The translations under genes were made by a program, and so were the position numbers. DNA of 64,000 bases from Bursaphelenchus xylophilus (taxonomy: Eukaryota; Nematoda; Chromadorea; Rhabditida; Aphelenchoididae): contig CAJFCV020000003.1 of assembly GCA_904066235.2 (NCBI GenBank), positions 8,928,001 to 8,992,000 of the forward strand, in the 5' to 3' direction. How positions within the stretch are numbered: the first letter of the stretch is position 1; the number at the start of each line of letters is the position of its first letter. Below the pieces are notes generated by a model. The model did not search any database. It saw only the letters and a program-made list of their open reading frames with translations, and had not been told where the DNA came from. Positions 12,201 to 25,380 of the stretch are shown here, one piece after another.

Positions 12201-13518
12201 ATAAGGATTGTAAATGGTGTTTTTGGATAGTAAAGAGAGTAATAGTCAATAAAAGAATTTTTTAATTTTTTGTAAGCTATTAAAAATACTATCCTCAAGA
12301 TTTCTTTTTTGAGATTTTTCGACATTTCCCTTACTTTCTCGTCATCCAAATGATTCGCCCCAAAAAACACCGGCATTGCCACAATAATCGATATCGTCCA
12401 AACAAAAAAGATACTCAGAAATGCCCTGTGGGCATGTGAACCGTATTGAGCGTAGGCCACCGGATGAGTTATAGCCATGTAACGGTCCAACGAGATCGCA
12501 AACAAATTCAGAATGGACGCTGTTGAACAGGCCACATCCATGGCAATGTAGAGCTTGCAAAGGGCCGGCCCAAGGTCCCAGACAAAGGAATTCCACTGAA
12601 AATTTAAGATTTGAGACTTGAAGTTTTACAGCGAAGAGATTAATGAGCATTAATCTTTAATGAATAGTGAAAAATTTATCAAAAAATCAATGAGAAACCA
12701 AGTACGTATATGCTCATCAAAACAACCTTCAAAGCGTAATTAGACTTACTTCGAAGTACACGGAGAATGTCATCACACAGATGGCGACCTAAAAATAGAT
12801 TTATTTGACGTGCATTCAGACTCCTTGACTTCTTTTACATTCGAAAGGAAGTCTTTTGATTCGTCAGTTATCTTCAGAAAATGTGTAAGAGTTGATTGCT
12901 GACTACATGTTTTGTGGATTTTTTGTACTTTCGAAAAGTTCCTGGTCTAAAAAATGTAGGATTCAAAAATCGCGCTAAAACAGAATAAAATATCATCCTG
13001 AATTTGCTCTAAAGGACTTGTGCTCACCGCTGCTCAATTACCAAATTTAGTCGCAAAAAAGTTTGCTGAAAATTTCAACAAAAAATGCAAATTGGGAGTA
13101 AAGATTTTCAGTGTTTGATGCATAGACTATGAAGAAAAAATGTGCTGAATTTGAAGGAAATCCAACAGATGTGCCGTCACAAAATTTTATCTTGTTTTAT
13201 GTGTATCAAAGATAACCGAATCCAAAGTTTGAATCTCTAACGAGCAAATCAACTAACAAACTTTGATCTTGACTAACCCCTCTTCAAATAAAAGTCATCA
13301 AATGATTTTTAAACCCCTGTAAAGAGACTTACCAACAAATCGGAGACGGCCAACGACACGATGAGGAAATTGGTGACCGTCTGCAGCGATTTATCCAAGC
13401 ACACCGCCAACAGAACCAAAACATTTCCAAATATGGTGAGAATCGGGATAATGGCCAAGAAAAGGGCCAAGGGTTTGGTCGGATTCTCCGGCAGCACAAT
13501 GGCGGACGAGCTGTCCAT
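9232..13518 (-). CDS. D2-like dopamine receptor (class A GPCR)
   Basis: A plasma-membrane receptor predicted to bind dopamine and signal through Gi/o. Exons from the 5' end: 13518-13333, 12788-12750, 12595-12335, 12195-11926, 11675-11029, 10465-10311, 9542-9419 and 9316-9232, giving 588 residues in frame. Amine-receptor landmarks are all present: D95 in TM3 (Asp3.32), DRY 112-114, the TM5 catechol serines S175, S176 and S179, CWxP 525-528 followed by FF, and Y561 plus NPLIY 567-571 in TM7. The third intracellular loop is very long (about 300 residues). The tail is short and ends in Cys588, a hallmark of D2-like receptors. Related to C. elegans dop-2/dop-3; I cannot tell which. The second exon is only 39 nt. 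The gene lies 328 bp downstream of another GPCR gene on the same strand. Confidence 0.9.
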
Positions 13519-13846
13519 TATTTTGGAGAAGGTGCTACATCAACATGCATAAAGGTGAAGGTAAAGTTGGAGGCGATCAATTTGTAATTGTAAAAATGGA
13601 TTGAGCAATAACAGCAGTTTTAGCGGTGATAAATAAAGTTTTAGCAAAATTCGGTGACCTTTACAATGGTAGAATAGTAATATAGTATACGGTAGTGATG
13701 TAAAAATGTTTTGGAAGTGGTAAAAAGTAGTTTCAATCCTTAAACCACAAGATTATCCAGTGAAATCTTAATTCACAGCCAGTAAAATGCCACTGATCCC
13801 GGGATCACCCAAAAATTTGACCATATGACAGCAGATCCGCCCAAAT
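13519..13846 (-). other. 328-bp spacer between two same-strand GPCR genes
   Basis: It separates the stop of the peptide-receptor gene from the start of the D2-like receptor gene. The spacing is compatible with either separate promoters or a loose operon. I see no clear minus-strand AATAAA and no strong TTTTCAG directly before the downstream ATG. Confidence 0.4.
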
Positions 13847-16800
13847 TTATGACCTCGGGGCGTTCACAGAGGCGATTCGCTTACAACTGCGGCTGCGGGC
13901 CAGGGCCGCCAGCGAGGTCTTCCGGGAACGAAACGAACGATGATGACGCGCTCCCACTGTTTCTTCGGCCACAGTGTTTGACGCCGCACTTCTGAAGAAC
14001 CGAGCGAAAATAAAAAAATTACAATGCAAATGAAGCTGGCATTGGCACCGCCGAGGTTCACGGAACACCGTAGGAAGTGGTGCCAATTTTTGGATAAGGA
14101 ATGGGGAGAAAGAGTGGACGTAGGAAGCGAGTAATCAACACTATTTTAGACTCCAAAAAGTGTTTGCTTTAGGGCTAATTTTTCGCAAAATCCGGCAACA
14201 ATTTGGCGAAAATGTATAGACTTGAACAGTGTGGGGATTCACGGAAATGAGGAAATGGAAGTGGATCTATTATGTCGCCTCTATAGAGGTAACAAAGTGC
14301 GATCCTTGCGGAAGAAGTGGGGGTTCTGGGAAGGGGATTGCAGACTTGGAATACTACGATTTTTAAGCCCAATTGCCTTCAAAAGTCTGAAAACAGAAAA
14401 AGAATTTGAAAAATGAAGGCATTTTCATATTGCACTAAAGTGCATGCACTAGCCATCAAATATATGTAGTGCAATATAAAAATGTCATTAGAAGAGGATT
14501 GTTAACACTCCCCGGTTATCTTTGAATTGTCGAAAAAGGTCGGAACATCAAAAAAATTTTGCAGAATAAAACAAATTTTTATCAGACATCAGATCTAGTG
14601 CAATTCAAAAAAATGTCTTATTGCAATATATTGTCATAAAAACTTTTAAAATTATTAAAATTGCCACTAAATAGCCCTAAAAAGGAAAAATTAATCCCAA
14701 AATATCTATAAAAGATGAAATTTTTTTTTTATTACACTTGATAAACTACAATCAAAAGTTCACCAGAACGATCTTTTTTCTCATCTCATTATTTTCAGAT
14801 AGGCTTAGAGCCGGGGAAAATATAAATAACGACTTGTTTTTACAACCTCCCCCTCCGCCATCGAAATCTACACCATGAGAAAAGGGGGGCCGGAAAACAT
14901 GTTTTTACCATATAAAATAGATTTGTATTCGGTTGTCCATAACTCATAAATTTCGTCGAAGACTGCAATTCGGCTCGCCATTACCTACGGATTGGAAATA
15001 TTGCAAGGGCAATTTTCAACTTTTTTGAAAACTTTTTTATATTTTTACCACTAAAAATTTGTTTAAAATCGTTAACATACCCTTTCTAAAAAAGATTTTT
15101 TCTGATATTATCCATGAATCAGCTCCTCAAAGACCTCAAAAATCACTTCTGTTTTACTACTTTGTCATTTGAAAAACTAATCTTGCCAGAGCAAAAATCA
15201 ACTTTTCAATTTTCGAATCTTACATGGTGTCATGTGGATAACCTTTTTTTGAAGTTAAATTTATCCTCCACATCATCCCCATAGTCCAACGGAGCCAACT
15301 CTGCCCTTCAGCTTGAATGATTTCCCTCTGTTTTATGAGTTTATTGTTTTCTGATACCTAGGCCATCCTGTTCTCGGTCATAATCGGGTCGTATTTCAAA
15401 AAGAAATAGAGATGACTTTCCGGTGAATTAAAAATAAAATTCATCGACATTGTAGGGTTCAATGAGGTGGGGCAAGGAGTTTTGATGACATTTCAAAAAT
15501 CAAGAAATGTAATTTGCATAATGAAAAGTCAGAGTTCCGTAAAACTGTAGGTTAATTTCTTCTATAACATGATTGAGTTCCCAGCTTACACTTTTCAGGC
15601 ACAACCGAAATTTTTAGTGGTGAAAATTCGACACATTTGCGAGTTTACGCATGAATCAGCCTTATTTTTGCAGAAAAGGGCAACGTTTCAACCAAGAAGA
15701 TTTTTTCCGCTCGAAATTAGCAAAGATATGGCCAAAGTTTTCTCTAACCGCTCTCTGAATTTTGCATACTATCTGCTCAACAAAGACCAATGAATATCTC
15801 GGCCGCCATTGCAAAGCGAGAGCTAAAATTCTCAGAACTTGGCATCCAACCAAGGCCTGACATGTAGGCAATATTTATCTTGCATTGAAATTAACAAAAA
15901 GGGAAATGTAATCAGGGTCAACCTTTGGCACAAGAAATGGGTGTGCCTTCAAAACACAGGTTAAACATCTTTTAAATGCCTCAGGAAATTAACATAAATT
16001 TCAACTGAGTTTCATCAACGGCTAGATGTGAAATTTCTAAGCGTTTCCTACGGTAATCAACCAATTTTCTGCAAATTTTTGGCCTAGTGTTACATTGCAA
16101 ACCAAGTCTAAAAACCTCAATAAAAAAGCAAAAAAAATGTGTCAATTTTCACCTTGAAATGTCTTATTACCTTCACAGACTCTCAAATTTTTGCAAACCG
16201 ATCTGTGTCATCAGCCTGCAAACCGACACGAGCTCAAACAAACCCGAGATTCCGAAAAAAGTCATCAAGACGCCCTTAGGGCCGAGATTGTGGCCACTTG
16301 AAAATGAAGAAAAAACAAATTAAAATTTGGAAGGGCCGGGTCAACGAAGAACAATGACATGATACAATAAAAAAGTATGGCTGGCCATGCGGTAAATTGA
16401 GCGGGGCTATAACTCCGCGACGAACGTTTCACGTCGTCTGGGGATTTGGGGTGTAAAAAAAGAAGGGGATGGAACGGGTGGGGCGGGAGTGCAGGACGGG
16501 GAAGATGGAGTAAAAATGGTGGAAAACAGAAGGGTTGGTAAATATATACAGTTAGTGCAATAAAAATACAACACCATTTTGTGTATGGACTTTTTTTCCA
16601 AAAAAAATAGTTCGCGGTTTACAGGTTTAGCCGAGATTTTCAACGGCCCTTGCCGAAGAGAGAGCATGAGAAATGTTGAGAACGGTCAATGAAAAATGTT
16701 TTTTGGCCATGCCTTTTCGAATTTGTAGTAAAAAGAAATGATTTTTTGGGACCTTAGACCTAGTAGTATATCTTACAAATTTTAGCAAAGTCGATTAAAT

Positions 16801-19800
16801 TTCTGCAAAACTTTGTCAAAATCTGAACGTTTTGGGCAATTTTGGAAAATTTGCTTAATATCTAGTTCAATATCGGGCTGATGTGGCTAACATAGCTACT
16901 TTATTGTGCCATGTTACTTAACGAATCAAAGCGAAATTATTGAGCTACAAAAATCAGCACTTATCGTACCCCAAAATGCGCTTCTAAAGTCAGTTCCACA
17001 TAATTTGCCAACTCATAACTAAAGCCAGCCTTATCACCCTAATTTTTCGGACAGGCCCGTCATTCCCAGCTCCCGGCTTTTGCCACAAAGTGTTCTGTGA
17101 AACATGGAATGTACCTCAAACTTCACCCATCTGTCCAAAAAAGTGGGCCCCAAACTATCCCCCATACATTCGGTTGGAGGCGTTTCGGCTTTTTTTGAAG
17201 GCCGGGGGTCATAAAATTGTCACATTTGTGACACATTCCAAAGAATTATGTTTCAGTGGAATTCATGATGGGCGAAGTAGTCCATTTACAGTATCTGATT
17301 ATCGGGTTTTGCAAACAAAGAATAAGGAAATCGGATTTTGAGGTGGCTGGAGAGAGATTATTGGGCTGCAAATTGGACAAAAATGTCATAAATTGAGCAA
17401 AAAATGCCATAAAATTTGATGTGTTGGAGGTGTTTGAAAAGCAATGTAAAAAAGTACCGTTTAGCAAAAAAAATCTTTTTCTATTTTCGATATTTTTAAA
17501 GTTGATTTTTGCTCAAAACCATTTGAATTTTTTTGAACATTAAAATGCAAAATTGGTTATTTACGGTATAGAAAAAGCTCCTTAATTGTAATAATACCAT
17601 TAGTAAACTAGCAAAAAATTTATTTTCAAGATTTTGTGTATTTTTTGGCGTAAAATTTTTTATCGACACCCTAACGTATATATATAAAAAATTTGCTGCG
17701 ACGTATACAAAAATTTTGAAGTGCAAAATTTTAAGCCAATCTATAGCTGTTAACTATCAAAAAACTTATAAAAAGTCATCAAAAACTTGCTCAAAACTCG
17801 ACTTACTTAATATTCCTTGACCTCCTCGAAAACGAGAACCTCTTCTTCTGGATCAACTCCACGTCCACCAGAATCAACGAGTACCGCTTGCCGCCGTGGA
17901 AGGTGGCTTGCGCTTGCGGAACGAACAGCAGTCTCGAGGAAAACAATTGGCGCGCTGTGAGCCGGAATTGCTCGGACATGGAACAGTAAATGGAGAACTG
18001 GATGGGCGACGTGAGCACGATGAGCAGGTTTCTGGAAGGATGTCTTGTTTTGGGTGGATATGACAGCCAAAAACATGACTCGTCTGCAGATCCGGTCCTT
18101 GGGGGACATAATGCCTACGTTCTTTTTATTTTATATTGTCTTTTTGCTCGTCGCAAAAAAATTTTGATGGGATTTTGGGTGCAAAAATGAATAGATGCGT
18201 CTCTCTTTGTTAACAAATCAAGTTTTGTTGCCAAAAACTCGGTTAAAATTTGAGAAATCTTTGGGAGAAAAAAAAGAAAATTTGGAGTGCAAGAAATCAA
18301 ACTGTCTTGTAGAGGATTCCCTAACGAAAGAAGAAGTTACGTGCCCATTCGCAAAGTCGCTGGTGGGACCTTTGGAGATTGCATTATGCAAAAAAATCAG
18401 GGTGCGAGCGACAGCTCAAAAAAGCCTATTGCACTGTGCAAAAAGACGAAAATTGCACAGTGAAAGTAATCATGACAGTGAAAGTCATCATGACGGTGAT
18501 TTTTAGAAATTTCCAACATTCCCCTATATTCGTCTACAGTGAGGGACCTGATCCAGTGGCAAAAAACGTACCATTTTGCATCCGGGAAGCATCAAAAATG
18601 TGGCAAAATGCTTTCCTCTCCAAGTGAAAAAACTCCGATTTCAAAAGCGCGCCCGCTCTTTTTGTGAGGGAAAGGCCCTTCAAAACGAAGTTTTTTCACT
18701 TGGAGAGGGAAGTATTTTGCCACATTTTTGATCCTTCCCGGATGCAAAACGGCATGTTTTTTGCCACTGGATCCGGTCCGTCACTGCACAAGGAAAGAGG
18801 TCAGAGCCCGCCGAGATATTAAACGAGCATTGCCGACGAGAGAGTACGCAAATTACAAAGGCAAAGGCCAAAGAAGAAAAGGCTTTTTATAGCCAATTTT
18901 TGGTATAAATAAATATTTTATGTTTTTACAGAGGCATTTTACATGTGATCATGTTTTAAACCCCAAAAAAACAGTCGAATTTTGCCAACTATCGGCTGAA
19001 ATCATCTCTGATTAACGCAAGCTAGATCTCGTCTATAGGGAAAAACCTTGTCCCAGACTTTTGCTTAAGAATTACAAAAGAATCCCAAAAATTCCAAGAA
19101 AAGATTTGACCACTATACATATAATAATACATATATATTACTCCTCCACCTTCCGTCAGCGCCGCCAAAGGTAAAACAAATGTCCTTTTAATCCGAGATT
19201 ACATCGAAATTTCATTGTTCGAGCCAACACGTGAATTCCGATTTCAAAAACGCCTATCTATAGGGGTATGTTCGCAGACCAATATTTTCCCAAAATACGG
19301 TATGTTCAGACCTTTTACTCGTAAACAAAGTGATATTTAGGGCCCGTTTGAACGCAAATGACGAACATAAATTACCTGAATACGTGAAATTATCGGCAAA
19401 ATAAGGTCTCTGGAGAGGGAGTTTTATAATACATGTCGTCTGCGGAAAATGGGCGAATAATGGAGAAATTACATATATACGTGGTGAAAAAGTTACGATA
19501 TTTATACATATTATCTATAGCCAAAAAATTGCAAAAAAAAATAAAACTAATTTTGCATTTATTTAGTAAGCAATTGGTAAGCAATTTTTTGATGATGTCA
19601 GGTATGCTGGGTTCAAAAAAATTTGGCTGTAAAAATATGAAAATTTTAATAAAATTTAAACAAAAAATAACCAAGATTTGCACAAGTAACAGTGGGGGCG
19701 CTGATCCAGTGGCAAAAAACGTACCATTTTGTATCCGGGAAGTATCAAAAATGTGGCAAAATGCTTCCTTCTTCAAGTGAAAAAACTTCGATTTCAAAAG

Positions 19801-22800
19801 CGCGCGCGCTCTTTTTTGTGAGGGAATAGGCGCGACTTTCAAAACAAGGTTTTTTTTCACTTGGAGAGGGAAGCATTTTGCCACATTTTTGCTGCTTTCC
19901 GGATGCAAAATGGTAATTTTTTTGCCACTGGATCAGGTCCCACTGTAACTCGGAATTTCCCAAAAATATGATGGCAATTGCAAGCCCGAATTTTTTTTAA
20001 AAACTCGGCATTTTTAGCGGCTACAAGAAGGTTTCAAAGCAAAAATAACTTAAATTTTCCCTTTAAAAAATTTAAAATCTGCATTCGTTTTGGTGGAAAA
20101 AGAGAATTGAATATGGTCGAAAAAGTTTTCTCTGGCTGCTCACCTCATTCTTTGCACTCTCTAGTCGGCAAAAGACCGTTGAATATCTTTACTAATGCTG
20201 TAATGTGCAATCAAAATTTTCATAATTTGATATGTATCCTAGACAAAATGAGTGTGCAAAATTTAAAAAAATCTTATCTTCGCACTTCCAAAATATCCCT
20301 GATAAGATTTCCGTCTAAAATCACCCCCAAAACAAAGCGAAATGCACCTTGGCAAGGTGCCTCATGGGATAAATGCGATGACTCGGCGTATTTCTCAAGT
20401 TTTATGAGATAGGATGAGTGCGATTTTGCGGATCAAACAGATGTGCTTTCCCATATTCTTCAAAATATTTATAGAAAAAACAAAAGAAAGGTTCTCAAGC
20501 GTCTAGGTGAGTGAAAACAAAAAAAATGGCTGACTAAAAATTGGGTCGCACAGGGCTCAATAAATGCGAGATGTATTATTGTAATTCATGCCGACGTTAC
20601 ATTCCGAGTATTACCATAAAAATTATGTTAATAGAGCTGGGCAGAAAGCACTCTTAAAGGCCTAAAAAAGGAATGTTCAAAGAGTTGTTGACGTAGAATG
20701 GATAGAATTCGGTGAATATACGAGATTCCTTGTTTGCACTTTGCGGAAACAACCATTTTTTTGACTGTAAATTGTCACTCAAATGGCCAAGATTTTCAAC
20801 GATTTTGCGGGATGAAAAGCGGTCAGAGAAAAGACGTTTTTGGTCGTAAATGTTTGTGAAGTTCGCGTGGAAAATTTTAAGTTTTTTTATACTTGCCCTC
20901 TCGTGGAAAAATAAGGAGAACTTCATCGGAAAATTCGCACAAAAAATGTCGACTCTGCGCCAATTTTACATAGACAGACAAATCTTGGTTGTTTGTGCAA
21001 AGTGCATGGGAATGCCGCATATATCTCAGCAAATTTTAGTCTAAAGTTTCACCTCACACCTCAAGCACTTTGCTTGTTAGAAAACATCAAAATTTTTACT
21101 GATCTATTACAGCAAAATTATCACCATAATTTTGTCAAAATAGAGCTCAAAGACCCTTTAAAATTGAGTAAAAAGCCCCCAAAGATTACTGTATTTTTAT
21201 GTCATAAAGTACGAAACTAGGGCAATAAGTCATCACTATGATTTTACAATCACAATTTGACCACTCCAAATGAAACCTTGGCCCGGTTCGGGCTCGTAAA
21301 ATAAGTCACGGCAACGTTCCTTTTCACACGAGAAAACGTTCCCGAGGAGCGTTCGCCGACTCCCCTGAGGCAATTACAATTTCATTGGGCCCGAGAAGTG
21401 GTTCGAACTTTTTCGAAATAATCTTTCCAAATTTCCCCGACTTTTTTCCCATCTTCCATGATTACCTGATGATGAGGGTCACATTCAGCAATCGGTACGC
21501 CAACTGGGAGTGTAGCGGGATGTGGGTGGCGATGAAATAATGGGAAATGAAGACGAACGCCGCCGGAATCTGAAACCCAAATTAAAATAAATTCATTTCG
21601 ATGCCCACTTTCTGGGGTCATTTCGCATTTGGGGCCGCCGGAAATGGCCCTTTTCGCGGAAAATGCGACTACTTTTGTTTTGATTACAGTCATACGAAAT
21701 TGGAGATTTTATCGCCTGGACTAGAGGTCATGGGATGTATAAATAGACTGTAAATGAGGTCGTCTGAAATTTAAATAAATGAATTTTTTCGAAATGAAGT
21801 TTTTGCAAAAAAATTTAAAATATTTTGGAGTAAAAAAAATTTTTTTAATACCGGGATTTTTTGATTAATGGGATTTTTGTAAAATTTTAACAAAACTATA
21901 GTCGTGTTGAATTTTGAAAAATAGTTGAAAAAAGATTTTTTTGTTGGAATTTTGAAGAAATTCGATAAAGATCGCCACTTTTTTGTCCAAAAATTTCTAA
22001 AAACGTTTTCTGGTCGCTTACCAAATTCCCCATGATTATCCGTCCATTTTATTAACTCCCACAAGCACCAATTTAGTGCTGCTCGTTGGCCCTTGAACTT
22101 TTTGAAACTTCACAAAAAACTTTTTCTCTAATTGCAAAACTTTGTTGCCCAGGGCATGGCCACTTGAAGTTCTTACCTCAACGATCAGGAAACTCAAGCA
22201 AATCACCGATAACATCCGATTCGTCGCATATAAGGAGCGCTTCGAATTGCTGTGGCTTCGAATGTCATCATAAGTTTCCTGATCTTCGGTATTTAGGAAC
22301 CAGCTCCTTTTGCGTAATTCGGTCTGTTTCAGGGTTTTAGCCAACTTGTAGGTGAATATCTAAATTTTATTTTTTTTGTTGTTTAAGATGGTTTGGAGTT
22401 TATTTAGAGTCTTACGCAAGTTTTTTATAAATAAAAATGTTTTGCTTGGCTTTTACGCAAGTTTTATAAATTTTTATAAACTTGCGTAAGATCCATGGAA
22501 TCGGGACTTCTGATACTTTTAAAATAAACAAGACCTTATAAAGCTCACAGACTACAGCAATCAAGCTAAAATTTCTATTGCTTACTTATTTTTTTAGATT
22601 TTTATTTTTATCTCAGAATGTTTAAAACTTGCGTAAAAACCAAAGATTTTAACAAGGCAAAAAATTTCAAAGATCTCACACCAACTATAAAACACTTACC
22701 GTCAACAAAAAACATGGAAGAAGATGCACAAAAATGGCTTTGACCCAATAAATGAGCGAGTAAAACAGCTCCACTCCCAGCACGTCCAACGCAAAGCCCG

Positions 22801-24433
22801 TGTATTTGATGACGCACATCCGATGGGCTTTGAAGGTAATCGAGTCCGTGTATTTCCCCATTAAAGGCGGTAGCTCGATCATAAACGAGAACTATTAATT
22901 ATGAAAGGGTAAGTGCCACTCACCACGAATATGATTACAATCATTGCCTTGGTCCGTTGTGGCGTGCAAAAATGGGGAATTGAGGTGGGAACACAGACGT
23001 ACACATAGCGTTGGATGGCGAGGAAAACGGTGAGCCAGATTTCTGAAATTGGAATTGTAAGCAGTTTAGAATACGGAGGGCACAATTATGTGCACATGAA
23101 ACTTTATGACAATCTTTTATTCCATAGTAAAAAATTTTAAAAAGTTGGGAGGCCACAAAGCCATTAGAAACGTAAATAAAGGACTAAAAATTTGCTTGGT
23201 TGCTGTAAAATACATTGATAATTTAGATTACAATCTTTAAAAAAAATGCACAAGAGGTGCTCGAAGTGCTATGGTCAGACTGTAATAAAAGTAAAGGTTT
23301 TCTTGCAGAAAAATTGCTAAATTTTCCATGCATTCACCCGCTTAAAAAATGTCTAATTTTGACAAACTTTCAAATTAAAAATTTCAGGCTTTTCTGCACA
23401 GTGTAGTCTCAGGATTTTACACATATCTTAAAAAAAGTACTGAAGTGTGTGTTTGTGTTATGTTTTTCAAAATATCAGCTTCAAGCCCCCGAGCATATCT
23501 CCTGCCAATCACATGCTTACCCATCGTATGCCAGAACGCCGGCAATAACTGTGACAAATACGGGTAGATCCTACACCAAATGGCCGGCAACCCTTCCTTT
23601 TCATCGATCTTATATCCTTCCAAAGTGTAGTAGAATATAAACCAGGGAATCGAGGTTAGACCTAAATAATTGTAAGTTATTCGCAAATTTTTTGAAATAT
23701 TTTTTCAAGCTTTTTTTCATTATTTCTTGATGTATCTGTATAAATTGATATGCCCGAGTTAAACGGAAGCATTAGTCACCTGTTAAAAGATCAGTTGCCG
23801 CCATTGATAAGAGGACGAAATTCGTTGGAGTTCGAAGATGTTTTTGTGATAAAATGGTGATGATAAAAGTGTTCGTGACAACTGTAATTGACACGACCAG
23901 TGGAAGGACAAAGCCGTAGATGGGAACCGCCACATCCTAAACAAAACATCAATGGTGTAAACTGTGATGACTGTGATGCATAGCAATAAGCTATGGATTT
24001 TATCTCCAGAAGTTTGGTGAAAGCAAAAAAATATAAGTATCAAAAAATGCAAGATTTCCAACGTGCGTTTTATAAAATCAACGGAGATTTTTAGACCAAA
24101 AAAATTGTTGAAAATTCGACACTTTTTGTGGTTTTATGTAAGAAAAAGTATACATCTCATCTGTGCCTGACGGGCTTAAGCCGAAGTTTTCAGCAATTTA
24201 CATATGCTATACACAAAATGTATTTGTCAAATTTCAGCAGTATCTGAAAGGGGTTCCTCGAGTATTTCCTTAGAAAACAGGCTTCAAACGTAGCCATCAC
24301 AACGTCACAAAAACATCAAGCACGAATAACCAACGGTCTTGTTGCAATGCGACAATAAACAAGGCCTTGTCCTTACCAACGGCACGTTCTGGCTGATATT
24401 GATCGGACTCCAGCAGTTCTCACATCTAGCCAT
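13847..24433 (-). CDS. Sex-peptide / myoinhibitory-peptide receptor-like GPCR
   Basis: A seven-transmembrane neuropeptide receptor of the sex peptide receptor (SPR/SPRR) group. Exons from the 5' end: 24433-24377, 23936-23780, 23661-23521, 23042-22924, 22891-22700, 22359-22177, 21569-21466, 18031-17807 and 13991-13847, giving 440 residues in frame. The N-terminus has a glycosylation site (NIS) and several cysteines. Family marks are PTNFVLLSMAATDLLTG in TM2 and QRYVYVC at 129-135 in place of the usual DRY. The intracellular tail is rich in Ser, Thr and Arg. The last two introns are long (4.0 kb carrying diverged repeats, and 3.4 kb holding two MITEs). The final exon was placed by phase: AA at the donor plus A gives Lys, followed by an open frame to TAA. 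If that exon is wrong, the frame would stop at TAA 17807-17809. Ligand not determinable. Confidence 0.83.
18537..18786. mobile_element. Palindromic MITE, copy 1
   Basis: The ends are CAGTGAGGGACCTGATCC and its complement, and the two halves form one nearly complete palindrome. TA is present on the left flank; the right flank is CA, probably a mutated TA. It is inserted in intron 7 of the peptide-receptor gene. Confidence 0.85.
19690..19945. mobile_element. Palindromic MITE, copy 2
   Basis: Same family as the copy at 18537, about 900 bases away in the same intron. Left flank AA, right flank TA. The ends read CAGTGGGGGCGCTGATCC and its near complement. No coding capacity. Confidence 0.85.
22412..22640. 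repeat. Cluster of ACGCAAGTTTTATAAA inverted repeats
   Basis: CTTACGCAAGTTTT appears at about 22412 and 22452. Its complement follows at about 22480 and again near 22625. The middle pair forms a tight hairpin. It lies in an intron of the peptide-receptor gene. Function unknown. Confidence 0.55.
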
Positions 24434-25380
24434 CGTCTAAAAAAAACCTTTTCCCCTTCACAACGATACTCTCAACGTCTAGTGCGGATACAAATTGGGT
24501 TCGTTAGAGCCCCATTGAGGGCCTCGTCGAGAATTAACAGCATTGACTACGTCCTCTTCGCATATTATATAATTGTTTTCAAGTGTTGCAGACATCAAAA
24601 CTTTATACTTAAGTAGGCGTTGCGGATTCTACCGTATTAGCCGGGAGATTGCGGATTATTTGAGTTGATATATGTTTATAGTAATCTATAAATAACAAAG
24701 AATATTCAGAAGATGAAAAAGCTTTCTTGCTTCATCAAAGATTTCTTGGCTTTTCTCTGAGTTCTTTTCGAAAGTAAGGTAAGGTGAGGCCGTAAAGCCG
24801 ATTACCCACACGGTCACTTCAAGTGGATTATTCGACAGCGTATGCAAACATCGCTAAAGTAATTTATGCGGCCATTCTTGCGTGATCTCATCTGCTTATT
24901 AAGTTTGCAAAAATTTTTGCAAAACAATGAAAGCAATTAATTCTGCAGCAACCTGATTTTTTTAAACATAGGTCTGTTTGTGGCATTTTTGATTACAAAC
25001 GTCGCCTTCAAAGATGCAAAATAACAGGCACAAGTACATACAAAAACAATCCATTTTGTAAAAAAAAATAAATTTTAACATCATTGTCAAAAACAAATTT
25101 TTTAATTGCCTTTGACTTTGCTACAGTCAAAAGTAGCTTCCAAAAATAACAAAAACAAATCTCTGTAATTTTATGCGCAACAGCTTCCACCAATTCATCA
25201 ATCGCTTACTCAGTAACTTCATTGTAAACATCTCACTCCATAAATCTGACGTCGTTTCAATTTCCCCCAAAGTTTTTTTTGTCATCTTTTCGAAGCGATG
25301 TTATCACATTGTTTGTCGAAGCGATTGGTCCACTTGAGAACGAGCTGACCCCCTTCTTTTCTCTAATATTCGGTAAAAGA
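24434..25380. other. Divergent promoter region between a GPCR gene and a K2P gene
   Basis: About 0.95 kb separates the start of the peptide-receptor gene (-) from the start of the first potassium-channel gene (+). It is AT-rich with no convincing open frame. It must hold the promoters of both genes unless distal 5' exons exist. Confidence 0.45.
24437..24438 (-). promoter_or_regulatory. Candidate trans-splice acceptor of the peptide-receptor gene
   Basis: On the minus strand a run of eight T and AG ends three bases before the start codon. This is the usual place for spliced-leader addition in nematodes. It supports the chosen start, but an upstream 5' UTR exon is possible. Confidence 0.45.
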
